In this document: positions 45,089 to 52,999 of the stretch, piece after piece | Position numbering within the stretch: the stretch's first letter is position 1 | Layout: each line of letters starts with the position of its first letter | Assembly: GCA_029319145.1 (NCBI GenBank) | Contig: CP119753.1 | Location: 3,100,001-3,164,000, forward strand | Source of the DNA: Microbacter sp. GSS18 | Lineage (GTDB): Bacteria; Actinomycetota; Actinomycetes; Actinomycetales; Microbacteriaceae | Reading direction: 5' to 3' | Length of the DNA: 64,000 bases | Notes under the pieces: generated by a model | Told to the model about the DNA's origin: nothing | What the model saw: the letters and a program-made list of their open reading frames with translations, nothing else | Database searches by the model: none | Translations under genes and position numbers: made by a program

Positions 45089-46180
45089 CTACGCGGACGC
45101 CCACCTGCTGAGCTCTTCTGTAACCGAAGGGGCGCCCTTGGCGAGCTGGGTGCGCCAGTCGAGGTGGCCGTGGTGCTGCAGGAACCCCACGATGACGATC
45201 TCGTGAACACCAAGCCGTTCGGCTTGTGTGGACACCCAGTTCTGCCGAATCGGGCGAGGCGGGGCGGGAAGGCCGCCTGGAATGGCCCACTCGCCGGCAA
45301 GCTGGTTGGTCGCCTCTTCGTCTCCCATGGTGTGCGTTTCACCGTCGTCGATGAGGATGATGCCGCCGGGGCGCACGTCACCGCGGACAAGGTGCGCGAG
45401 CTCGTGCAGGAGGGTGAACAGAACCTTGTCGAGTCGCTTACCTCGTCCGGAGATCGCAATCACCGGCTGGGTTTCGTCGTCGTCGAGGAGGAACGTGGCC
45501 CCGTTCATCTTGCTGCCGGGGAACGCTTCGATGTAGACAAGCCGCACACCAACGTCGGCAAAGAGCGTCGCCAGATCCGCGAAGGATGAGACATCTCGCA
45601 CCTTGCGCGCGAGGTTCTCGGCGAGCTCGCCGAGGGCCCCCCTGTCAAAGGCCCCAACTGTGAGTCTGCGTGCCTGCCGACGGGCGACCGCAAGCCAGGC
45701 CTTTTGGGTAGGAGTGAGCGGCACGTCGGGGTTGGCGCGTCGAGCGGCGGCCGCGAAAACGGGCTCCTCGTCGATCGATTCGATCTCGAACAGGTCTCGA
45801 ATCTCGGCTTCGAGCTCGTCGAGACTGTTTCCGGTGATGTAGCCACGCTTACGGAGCACGGAGACGGGTGCGAGCTGGTTCAGTTGGGCACGCACCTTCA
45901 CGCTGTGAAGCTGGCTCTGCGTCTCGGTGTCTTGGGCCTGACGAGACAGTAGGTACCGGTTCTGTAGGTTCAACCAGAACTCAGCCGACGTCCCGAGCGC
46001 GGCCGCGATCTGTGCGGCCGACTCGCGGGTGATCTCCTTCTTCGCGGACATGATCTCGGAGACGAACTGGGTGGGGCGCCCGAGTATCTCTGCGAACTCT
46101 GCCTGGGACCAATGCCGCGCCTCAAGCTCCTCCGCGAGTAGCTCTCCGGGTGGAACCTGGTCGGCAAGGTGCTTGTCCAT
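45089..46180 (-). CDS. higA: HigA-type antitoxin fused to ImmA/IrrE metallopeptidase
   Basis: A 363-residue two-domain protein. Residues ~15-75 are an Xre/HigA helix-turn-helix (WSQAEFAEILGRPTQFVSEIMSAKKEITRESAAQIAAALG). The C-terminal ~150 residues are an ImmA/IrrE zinc peptidase domain with HELAH near residue 275. A GAGGAGG ribosome site lies just before ATG 46180. Such proteins neutralise a HigB toxin and repress the operon; the peptidase domain may cleave the antitoxin or another repressor under stress. It is 11 bases after the toxin gene. Confidence 0.9.
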   Translation of the reverse strand: MDKHLADQVPPGELLAEELEARHWSQAEFAEILGRPTQFVSEIMSAKKEITRESAAQIAAALGTSAEFWLNLQNRYLLSRQAQDTETQSQLHSVKVRAQLNQLAPVSVLRKRGYITGNSLDELEAEIRDLFEIESIDEEPVFAAAARRANPDVPLTPTQKAWLAVARRQARRLTVGAFDRGALGELAENLARKVRDVSSFADLATLFADVGVRLVYIEAFPGSKMNGATFLLDDDETQPVIAISGRGKRLDKVLFTLLHELAHLVRGDVRPGGIILIDDGETHTMGDEEATNQLAGEWAIPGGLPAPPRPIRQNWVSTQAERLGVHEIVIVGFLQHHGHLDWRTQLAKGAPSVTEELSRWASA

Positions 46181-46191
46181 AGTGCTCCTCC

Positions 46192-46488
46192 TCAGTGCTG
46201 TTCGACGGCTTCGATGACGGCTGTGGGGGTACCGCTGGCATCCGGGTAGGAAACGCGCAGCTGATGCTCGTCGTCGATCCGCAGTGTCGCGCCGCGCACC
46301 CCTCGCGTTGTCGAAGGCTGCACCCGCAGGCTCATCAGTGCCTCCAGATCGCCCGGCCCGGTCGCGGCGCCGATCATCTGAAGGACTCGCCGGTAGCGGC
46401 GCAGGAGCGATGCGGACCAACCGCCCGCGGTGGACGCGGTCTCATACGCGAGGCGTTCCAACTCCCCGTCCCCGAACTGCAGTTGCAA
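46192..46488 (-). CDS. higB: HigB/RelE-ParE-family toxin
   Basis: A 98-residue protein of the RelE/ParE (plasmid-killer HigB) fold. Typical features are ELERLAYE near the start, LLRRYRRVLQMIGAA in the second helix, then LRVQPSTTRGVRGATLRIDDEHQLRVSY, which supplies the basic residues of the active face. HigB proteins are ribosome-dependent mRNA nucleases. The start is taken as TTG 46488 because a stop lies in frame six codons upstream and there is no ATG; the start is uncertain. The toxin-first order matches HigBA modules. Confidence 0.82.
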   Translation of the reverse strand: MQLQFGDGELERLAYETASTAGGWSASLLRRYRRVLQMIGAATGPGDLEALMSLRVQPSTTRGVRGATLRIDDEHQLRVSYPDASGTPTAVIEAVEQH

Positions 46489-46650
46489 CGCGCATTCCGC
46501 TCTTCACCCCTGAACTGATACTGCAACGATAACCGACGTCCGTGTGGGTGGTGAAAACTCACCCCCGTGTCTCCATGTTACACTAGTAACATCACCCCAA
46601 GGGTGATTAGGTGATGACCAGATATAGATCTACAAACAAAGGAGTGTCGC
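46489..46650. promoter_or_regulatory. bidirectional control region of the TA and ubiquitin-like operons
   Basis: 162 bp, visibly more AT-rich than its surroundings. It contains GGTGA/TCACC (46550-46563, 4-base centre), ATGTTAC/GTAACAT (46575-46592, 4-base centre) and ATCACCC/GGGTGAT (46591-46607, 3-base centre), all perfect inverted repeats. A TATAGA -10 (46623-46628) and an AAAGGAG ribosome site serve the plus-strand operon. HigA is the likely protein to bind here, so the two operons may be cross-regulated. Confidence 0.6.
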
Positions 46651-46917
46651 ATGACGACGCAGCCGAACCTCGCGGATGCGAGCAACAAGAAGAACCCGGT
46701 GATGACGATCACGATCGACTCGAAGCAGTACCAGGTGAACGACGACGACTGGGAGGCGCGCGCCCTGCTCCTCCTCGCAGGCCTTGATCCGGCCGAGTAT
46801 GACCTGGCTCAGATCAAGCGCAACGGCACGCTGAAGCGGTTCAAGGACCGGCAGATCGTCAAGGTCGAGGATGGCGACGAGTTCGAGTCCGTCAAGCAAG
46901 ACGGACCCGTCGCCTGA
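46651..46917 (+). CDS. ubiquitin-like protein (multiubiquitin-type beta-grasp)
   Basis: An 88-residue protein. After ~17 flexible residues the remaining ~70 form a single ubiquitin-like beta-grasp domain of the 'multiubiquitin' group: TITIDSKQYQVNDDDW, LLLLAGLDPAEYDL, LKRFKDRQIVKVEDGDEFESV. The C terminus ends DGPVA, so a terminal Gly would be exposed only after removal of PVA. It has no Cys. Placement before an E2-like gene and a JAB-E1 fusion supports a conjugation role. Known family: prokaryotic ubiquitin-like operons described by comparative genomics; the function here is inferred. Confidence 0.8.
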   Translation: MTTQPNLADASNKKNPVMTITIDSKQYQVNDDDWEARALLLLAGLDPAEYDLAQIKRNGTLKRFKDRQIVKVEDGDEFESVKQDGPVA

Positions 46918-47276
46918 TGAGCACCGCGGGGCAGGGCGTGCAGGGGTTCATCGACGACCTCGCCGAGTGGGGCGCGCCTGCAAGAGTCGTGGAGTCCTGG
47001 GTTGTGTTCCCGGTGCGTGCGCCGAGTGGTGTGCTGGAGGGCGAGGTGCTCGAGAGTGCAGTCGCCGCGAATGAGCTCGCATCCTGGCCGCTGGTCCCTC
47101 CCCACTGGGTCCACTTCCCGTCGTCGGTGACGCTCCCGCAGGTGCACGCCGATCAGTCAGACACGCAGCCGGGGTGGACGCGACACTCGCGACAGATCGA
47201 GCGATGGGAGCAGGTGACCGAACCGGGCCGCGCCTGGCTCGGTCACGCCCGCGCCACCCTGGCCGGGGCATCATGA
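46917..47276 (+). CDS. E2-like protein of the ubiquitin-like operon (no cysteine)
   Basis: A 119-residue protein sharing the stop/start base with the ubiquitin-like gene and 4 bases with the JAB-E1 gene. Its pattern (VVFPVRAPSGVLEG, VPPHWVHFPSSVTL, GWTRHSRQIERW, PGRAWLGHARATL) resembles prokaryotic E2/UBC-like families found in these operons. It contains no cysteine at all, so it cannot form the usual E2 thioester. It may use another nucleophile or act as a non-catalytic adaptor. Assignment rests on pattern and operon position rather than a clear catalytic motif. Confidence 0.65.
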   Translation: MSTAGQGVQGFIDDLAEWGAPARVVESWVVFPVRAPSGVLEGEVLESAVAANELASWPLVPPHWVHFPSSVTLPQVHADQSDTQPGWTRHSRQIERWEQVTEPGRAWLGHARATLAGAS

Positions 47277-48757
47277 CGGGCGAGCGGCGATACTCGGTCG
47301 CGATGCCGGCCGCGGTAGCCGAGATCCTCACGGCGCATCTGGACCGAGAGGACGGGCAGGAGGATGTGGTCCTCGCCACCTACGCTCCTTCGACGGGACG
47401 GGAACGAACCTCGGCGCTCCTGCGCCGTGTGTTTCTCCCGCAACCCGGCGAGCGGCACGTACACGGGAACGCATCCTTCACTGCCGACTACGTGATGCGC
47501 GTCACAGAGGAAGCTGTGGCTGCAGGGGAGGGCCTGGTTCTGCTGCACTCCCACCCTCGAGGGACGACGTGGCAGTCGATGAGCACGACGGACCGAGCGA
47601 CTGAGTCGGGGTACGCCGGACTCGGAAGTGCGGCGACCCGGCTCCCAGTGATTGGGATGACCTGGGGAGGTGCTGGGCAGGTGTGGTCGGCACGGTTCTG
47701 GTTCTCGCGGACGAGCGTGGTTGACGCGGAATCGGTGCGAGTGGTTGGGGCGACGTTCGCTCCCTCGTTCAACCCGGTTCTTGTCCCAGCGCCGGAAGCA
47801 ACGTCGGCGCAGATCCGGACGGTGAGCGCCTGGGGCTCGGTTGTACAGGCGGATCTCGCCCGGATCCGAGTGTTGGTGGTGGGGACAGGCAGTGTTGGCT
47901 TGGACGTCGCACAGCGACTTGTGGCGTCCGGGATCCGCACCGTCGGCGTAATGGATTTCGATGCCGTGGAACACCGAAACCTCGACCGGATGATCGGGGC
48001 CCGCCGCCAGGACGCCCGAGATCAGGTCGCGAAGGTTGACGTCGCTGCCCGGCTCCTCCGGGCACAGGCCACCGCAGCCCATCCGGACATCCGCCGGCAC
48101 GAGATGTCGATCTGTGACCCGGACGGGCTGCGCGTCGCGCTGGACTACGACATCGTCTTCTCTTGCGTGGACAGACCGTGGCCGCGAGCGGTGCTCAACC
48201 AGATCGCCTACGCGGACCTCATCCCGGTCATCGACGGCGGTATCAACATCGAGGTCGCCGACGACGACACATTCAACCGGGCAACTGCGCGCGCGCACAC
48301 GCTGGTTCCCGGCCAGCCATGCATGGCCTGCACGCGTCAGCTGAAACCAGCCAGAGTGGCGCTGGATCGGGAGGGGCTGCTCGATGACCCTGAGTACGTT
48401 CGCCGCTCTGAAATCGACCTGGAGCGCGCTGGCCAGAACGTCGCGACGCTCTCCGCGATGGTCAGCGCACTGCTTCTCGCTCAGTTCGTGAGTCTGACCG
48501 TCGCGCCTGGCGGGCGTGGCGTACCAGGTCCGGTGTGCTACCACTATCGCCCGCACGTCCTCGAAAAGCTCGAAGACGCTTCGGCACCATGCTGTCCGTG
48601 GGAGACGGCACTCGCCGTTGGCGACTCACGGATTCCGATTGCGACGGGGCACGCCCACGCCGAGGACATCGTCCTGTCGCGGCACCGCGCCGCGCGCACA
48701 CTCCGCGGGCGATTCCGCCGGCTGCGAGGGTGGCTCGCCGACAGCTACGGAAGCTGA
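47273..48757 (+). CDS. JAB peptidase-E1 (ThiF) fusion protein
   Basis: A 494-residue protein with two enzyme domains. Residues ~1-160 form a JAB/JAMM metalloprotease: a Glu in the first strand region and HSHP...STTD (HxH, then Ser-x-x-Asp) are the zinc ligands. Residues ~190-480 form a ThiF/E1 adenylating domain: VLVVGTGSVGLDVAQRLV is the nucleotide loop, followed by MDFDAVEHRNLDR, DIVFSCVDRPWPR and CMACTRQ. It would process the ubiquitin-like protein and activate its C terminus. Overlapping starts bind it to the preceding two genes. Confidence 0.88.
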   Translation: MTGERRYSVAMPAAVAEILTAHLDREDGQEDVVLATYAPSTGRERTSALLRRVFLPQPGERHVHGNASFTADYVMRVTEEAVAAGEGLVLLHSHPRGTTWQSMSTTDRATESGYAGLGSAATRLPVIGMTWGGAGQVWSARFWFSRTSVVDAESVRVVGATFAPSFNPVLVPAPEATSAQIRTVSAWGSVVQADLARIRVLVVGTGSVGLDVAQRLVASGIRTVGVMDFDAVEHRNLDRMIGARRQDARDQVAKVDVAARLLRAQATAAHPDIRRHEMSICDPDGLRVALDYDIVFSCVDRPWPRAVLNQIAYADLIPVIDGGINIEVADDDTFNRATARAHTLVPGQPCMACTRQLKPARVALDREGLLDDPEYVRRSEIDLERAGQNVATLSAMVSALLLAQFVSLTVAPGGRGVPGPVCYHYRPHVLEKLEDASAPCCPWETALAVGDSRIPIATGHAHAEDIVLSRHRAARTLRGRFRRLRGWLADSYGS

Positions 48758-48870
48758 GGCGTCCCGATCGCTGAAACTCGCTACCGGGCCGATGTCGACC
48801 GGGCATCCGACACTAGCCAGCTAGCCCATTCCACCAATCTGACCAACCACATCAACAAGGAGACACCGCC

Positions 48871-49578
48871 ATGGCGATCCCCGTAGTCCTTCCATCATTC
48901 CGCTGGCCTTCCAAGAAGGCGGCATTCGACGACTTCAGGCTCCTGCACACCGGCGGCCCCTACGCCCCCTACGACCGCATCACCGACCCCTCACACGACC
49001 TGATGCTTCGCGAAGTGCTGGATCTTCACCCCGACGCCTCTGAGAAGATCGGCGGAGGAGTCGACTACTTCTACGTCGGCCTGACTAGCGACGGCGACAA
49101 GTTCAACGTGCGGTCTGACGCAACGGGCATCTGGATCAAACGCGTGGACGGGTCGCAGGTGGACTTCAGCTACCGCACCTGCATCAGCAACCACACAGAA
49201 GAATCCGACGCGAAAGAGGGGCTACGACTCGCAGTCGAAGACCGCCGACTGTCGTACCGCGACGACCGCATCAAGGAGGGGACGTTCGCGAGCGATATCT
49301 CCGGAATCGTCTTCTCAGACCGCAACGAGGCACATGTCATCTACGACGAGCCCTCATGGGGACAGCTGACCTACCGGTTCGCCGAGGCCGAGGGCGGATG
49401 GGACCGAATCCTCGTCCACTCGGGGTACGGCGGCGTGCTCATTGGCAGCCACCTCATGGACACGGACGTCCACACGAGATGGCTCGAGTTCTACGACCGA
49501 TACGCAAACCGCCGGCTGGCGACCGCAAGCGAGTCCGCCGCCCGTCCGCGACCTCAGCAAGACGCGTGGACGCCCTAG
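48871..49578 (+). CDS. DUF3223 (DCL-family) protein
   Basis: A 235-residue protein. Residues ~15-110 match the DUF3223/DCL domain: KKAAFDDFRLLH, DLMLREVLDLHPDASEKIGGGVDYFYVG and the closing VDFSYRTCIS. The rest (WGQLTYRFAEAEGGW, ...RWLEFYDRYA) is not recognised. An AAGGAG site precedes the ATG by 9 bases. It follows the JAB-E1 gene by 113 bases on the same strand and may be an effector or target-binding part of that operon, which is inference. DCL proteins act in plastid rRNA processing. Confidence 0.72.
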   Translation: MAIPVVLPSFRWPSKKAAFDDFRLLHTGGPYAPYDRITDPSHDLMLREVLDLHPDASEKIGGGVDYFYVGLTSDGDKFNVRSDATGIWIKRVDGSQVDFSYRTCISNHTEESDAKEGLRLAVEDRRLSYRDDRIKEGTFASDISGIVFSDRNEAHVIYDEPSWGQLTYRFAEAEGGWDRILVHSGYGGVLIGSHLMDTDVHTRWLEFYDRYANRRLATASESAARPRPQQDAWTP

Positions 49579-49596
49579 CAGCCCAAACCTGACATC

Positions 49597-49611
49597 CGGC
49601 CGTAACGGCCG
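49597..49611. terminator. weak bidirectional hairpin
   Basis: CGGCCG repeated as an inverted pair around TAA, in the 61-base gap between the convergent DUF3223 and hsdR genes. Confidence 0.4.
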
Positions 49612-49639
49612 TGTCGCGAGCGAGGGGCGCTCTAGGTGC

Positions 49640-52600
49640 CTATGCCACTGCTGTGGGAACTGCGGTCTCCCGGATCTGGCGGAGCGTGCCCACAATGACG
49701 TCAACGTCGGAGTCAGTGAAGAAGAAGTCCGGTCCTGTCGGGGCGTGATCGGTATACGGGGACTCGAAGAGGCGCGCTGGTTCCATCACCCCGTTCTTCG
49801 TGAGCTCATCGACGATCAGGCTCACGAACCGGATCTGATCCGCAGAGAACCTCGTGCTGTCGAGATAGCCCTCAAAGGCCTCTGTCGCGGCGGAGCGGTC
49901 AAGTCCGACGAGCTGCCGGATGAAGACACCGAGGCCGCCGACCTGTTCGTTAGCCCAGACGATGTCGATCGGCTGCCCTCCGGATTCGACGAGCATTCCT
50001 TCGAGCTCGGTGAGGTCGCTCGGCGTGAGCTGCCTATTGCGGCGAAGCCGCTGGAGGGCGAGGTTGTCGAGGTGCTCGCGGAGGTACGCCTCGGCCTTGG
50101 AACGGAAGCGTTCGAAGTTCGTGCCGGGCGTGGTGCCTGGCAGGACGACCTCTACGCCTTCGCCGATGGTGTCCTCGAAGTCCGTGTAGACCGGGTTGCG
50201 GGTTGTCTTCTCGACGAATCGCACGAGGCCACGGATGCGGAGCCGGGCGAGCTCGAGCATGGGGAGTGTGACATCCACCCACCATTCGTCGCCCGCCACC
50301 GACTCCAGCAGGACCGCCTGCTCCGCGACCGACGGAATCGTGGTCTTCCCGAGCAGGGCGGTGGCGATCTGCTGAATGGTCTCGCGAAGCCGTTCCGACA
50401 GTATGGCGTCGCCGTCGAGCTGGGCGAGCTGGCGGCGCAGCACCAGCAGATCGAATCGCTTGGCGTCCTCGTCGTCATCCCGCACCGACGAAGGCAGGCC
50501 CGCGAGCAGGAGAACCGAGTCGGTCTTGTCGGGTGTCAGCGTGGTCCAGGCATCCGCGTCGGCGAACTCCTCGACAGTCCTCCGGTGAGGGCGGACGACG
50601 AAGTTGTCGAGATTCATTCCTGCGACGAACTCGTGCAGGGTCTCGATCGTGGACTCTCGGAGTTCCGGTTCGGAGTCCTTGAGCGTGGTCACGAGCCCGA
50701 GGCGGGACTCGAAGAGGCGCTGAGAGAGCGACTTCTGGACCTGCCCCTGCGATCCGGGGAGGTCCTGGCTGAAGTACTCGAGGTTGCCGCAGAAGTCGAA
50801 GACCAGGAAGTCCTGTTTGTCCTCTCCGGGGCCGAACAGGTCGGGGCGCAGCCTGGTGCCGCGTCCGATCATCTGCCAGAACTTCGACTTCGATCGCACC
50901 ATCTTGAAGAACACCAGGTTCACGACTTCGGGGACGTCGATGCCGGTGTCGAGCATGTCGACGCTGATCGCGATGTGCGGGGCCTTGTCCATGATCGAGA
51001 AGTCATCGATGAGGGACTGCGCGTACGGGGTGCCGTGCGTGACGACGCGTGCGAAGTGGCCGGCGAGGTCGGGGTAGGCGAGATTGAACCGCTTCTCGAT
51101 GAACTCGGCGTGCTTCTGGCTCTTGGCGAAGATGATCGTCTTGCCCAGCCGGTCACCGCCGGCGACCTTGTAGCCCTGCACCATGAGAGTCTCGAGGACC
51201 TTGTCGACTGTGTCCTCGTTGAACAGGAACCGGTTCAGCTCCTCAGCGCCCACCTCGTCGGGAGGGCCGTCCTCGCCCCAGTCGAGTGCATCCCACTGGT
51301 CCTTCTCTTCCTCGCTGAGGTCGTCGTATCGGATGCCGGAGCGGAGGAACTGGGTGCCGACGCTGATGCCCTTCGGCGGCACCAGGTAGCCGGCGTCTAC
51401 TGCCTCGTCGAGCGAGTAGTTGTCCGTCGGGACGCCGTCTTCGAGGTGGAACAGCCGATAGGTGTTGTGGTCGACCTCGTCCTTGGGTGTCGCGGTGAGA
51501 CCGACGAGCATGGCGTCGAAGTAGTCGAAGATCGCACCGTACTTCGCGTAGACGGAGCGGTGGGCTTCGTCGATCACGATGAGGTCGAAGTAGCCGGGCC
51601 CGAACCGGCGGGTGCCGCCGTCGACGTCGTCGATGAGGTTCATCATCGTCGGGTAGGTCGACACGTAGACGCGGCCGTCGACCACCTTGTCGGTCACCAG
51701 GTTCACCGTCGTAGAACCCGGCAGATGAGCCTTGAACGCGTTGGCGGCCTGACGGACCAGAGCCGTGCGATCGGCGAGGAACAGCACCCGCTTGACCCAG
51801 TTCGCCTTCTGCAGCAGGTCAACCAGTGCAATGGTGGTGCGCGTCTTCCCCGACCCGGTCGCCATGACAAGCAGTGCCTCACGCTGCTTCCGGTCGAACG
51901 TGTCGCCCACAGCCTTGATCGCACGCGCCTGGTACGGGCGGCCCGCGATCTCGGTGTTCACAGGGGCGGACGACAGAGGCTGCTTCGTGCTGCGCCGCTG
52001 GATGAGCAGTTCGAGCTCGTCACGGGTGTAGAAGCCCTGAGTCTCGCGCGGCGGGTAGCCGCCAGCGTCATCCCAGATCCGATGCTCGTACCCGTTCGTG
52101 TAGAAGATCACGGGACGGCGACCGAACTGCTTCTCCAGGCAGTCGGCGTACAGCTTCGCCTGCTGCTGACCGACCTCCGGGGATTTCGATGTGCGCTTCG
52201 CCTCGACAACGGCGAGGGGCAACCCGTCCGCGCCCCACAGGACATAGTCGATGAAGCCCTTGCCCTCAGCGTTCGGCATCCCCGTGACCTCGTACTCGCG
52301 ATCACGGTCGTCGCTCAATTCCCAGCCCGCTTCGTGGAGCAGGACATCGATGAACAGGTCGCGCGCCCCGGCTTCGTCGTAGTCGCGCGTATCCGGGGCC
52401 ACGGCCGCCTGCGCAGCAGCGATCTGCGCCTTGAGGTTCGCGATCTCCGCTTCATGGGCTGCGAGTCGTTCATCCTTCGCCGCGAGCGCACGTGCGTGTG
52501 CCTCGTCCTGCTCTTTGAACTTCGCAGCAAGCCGCGCGATGTCCTCACGGGACAGCGGCGCAGCCTTCGCCGCGAGCGACGGATCGAACTGTGCCTGCAG

Positions 52601-52990
52601 CGGGACAACTGCCGGTTGCGGGGAGTGATGATACGACGCCCACACGACCACGTGGAACAGCTCCCGCAGCACCATGAGGGCCACATCGGCGCCGACCTGG
52701 CGGTTTTCGTGCACGGCCGTGTTCGCGATCCGGCGGATCGACGTCAGCTTCTGGGTGATGCCGGCGGGCACCTTCGTCTTGAAGCCGGCGTCGCTGATCC
52801 TCGCGGCGAGGTCATCGCGATAGGGGGCCCGGAGGGACAGGACCTCATACAGGTACCCCACGAGCTCCTCGATGACGCGGCGGCTGTAGAAGCAGGCCGA
52901 TCGAGGGTCTGAGGACAGATACGACTCCGCCCGTGCACAGTCGTCATGCATTGACGGCAGCGTCTGCCGAACGAAATCGAAGTTCCCCAT
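49640..52990 (-). CDS. hsdR: type I restriction endonuclease subunit HsdR
   Basis: A 1116-residue restriction motor. The first ~110 residues are DUF4145-like (FDFVRQTLPSMHDDCARAESYL). A PDDEXK nuclease follows near residues 225-270 (GFIDYVLWGADGLPLAVVEAKR). The helicase contains Walker A MATGSGKTRT and the DEAH box VIDEAHRS, with IGRGTRLRPDLFG in motif VI. The C-terminal ~300 residues fit the EcoEI R C-terminal domain. The reading frame is intact. With hsdM truncated it should lack its modification partner, and a working M2S complex is normally needed for HsdR to act. Confidence 0.93.
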   Translation of the reverse strand: MGNFDFVRQTLPSMHDDCARAESYLSSDPRSACFYSRRVIEELVGYLYEVLSLRAPYRDDLAARISDAGFKTKVPAGITQKLTSIRRIANTAVHENRQVGADVALMVLRELFHVVVWASYHHSPQPAVVPLQAQFDPSLAAKAAPLSREDIARLAAKFKEQDEAHARALAAKDERLAAHEAEIANLKAQIAAAQAAVAPDTRDYDEAGARDLFIDVLLHEAGWELSDDRDREYEVTGMPNAEGKGFIDYVLWGADGLPLAVVEAKRTSKSPEVGQQQAKLYADCLEKQFGRRPVIFYTNGYEHRIWDDAGGYPPRETQGFYTRDELELLIQRRSTKQPLSSAPVNTEIAGRPYQARAIKAVGDTFDRKQREALLVMATGSGKTRTTIALVDLLQKANWVKRVLFLADRTALVRQAANAFKAHLPGSTTVNLVTDKVVDGRVYVSTYPTMMNLIDDVDGGTRRFGPGYFDLIVIDEAHRSVYAKYGAIFDYFDAMLVGLTATPKDEVDHNTYRLFHLEDGVPTDNYSLDEAVDAGYLVPPKGISVGTQFLRSGIRYDDLSEEEKDQWDALDWGEDGPPDEVGAEELNRFLFNEDTVDKVLETLMVQGYKVAGGDRLGKTIIFAKSQKHAEFIEKRFNLAYPDLAGHFARVVTHGTPYAQSLIDDFSIMDKAPHIAISVDMLDTGIDVPEVVNLVFFKMVRSKSKFWQMIGRGTRLRPDLFGPGEDKQDFLVFDFCGNLEYFSQDLPGSQGQVQKSLSQRLFESRLGLVTTLKDSEPELRESTIETLHEFVAGMNLDNFVVRPHRRTVEEFADADAWTTLTPDKTDSVLLLAGLPSSVRDDDEDAKRFDLLVLRRQLAQLDGDAILSERLRETIQQIATALLGKTTIPSVAEQAVLLESVAGDEWWVDVTLPMLELARLRIRGLVRFVEKTTRNPVYTDFEDTIGEGVEVVLPGTTPGTNFERFRSKAEAYLREHLDNLALQRLRRNRQLTPSDLTELEGMLVESGGQPIDIVWANEQVGGLGVFIRQLVGLDRSAATEAFEGYLDSTRFSADQIRFVSLIVDELTKNGVMEPARLFESPYTDHAPTGPDFFFTDSDVDVIVGTLRQIRETAVPTAVA

Positions 52991-52999
52991 GTCGTCACA

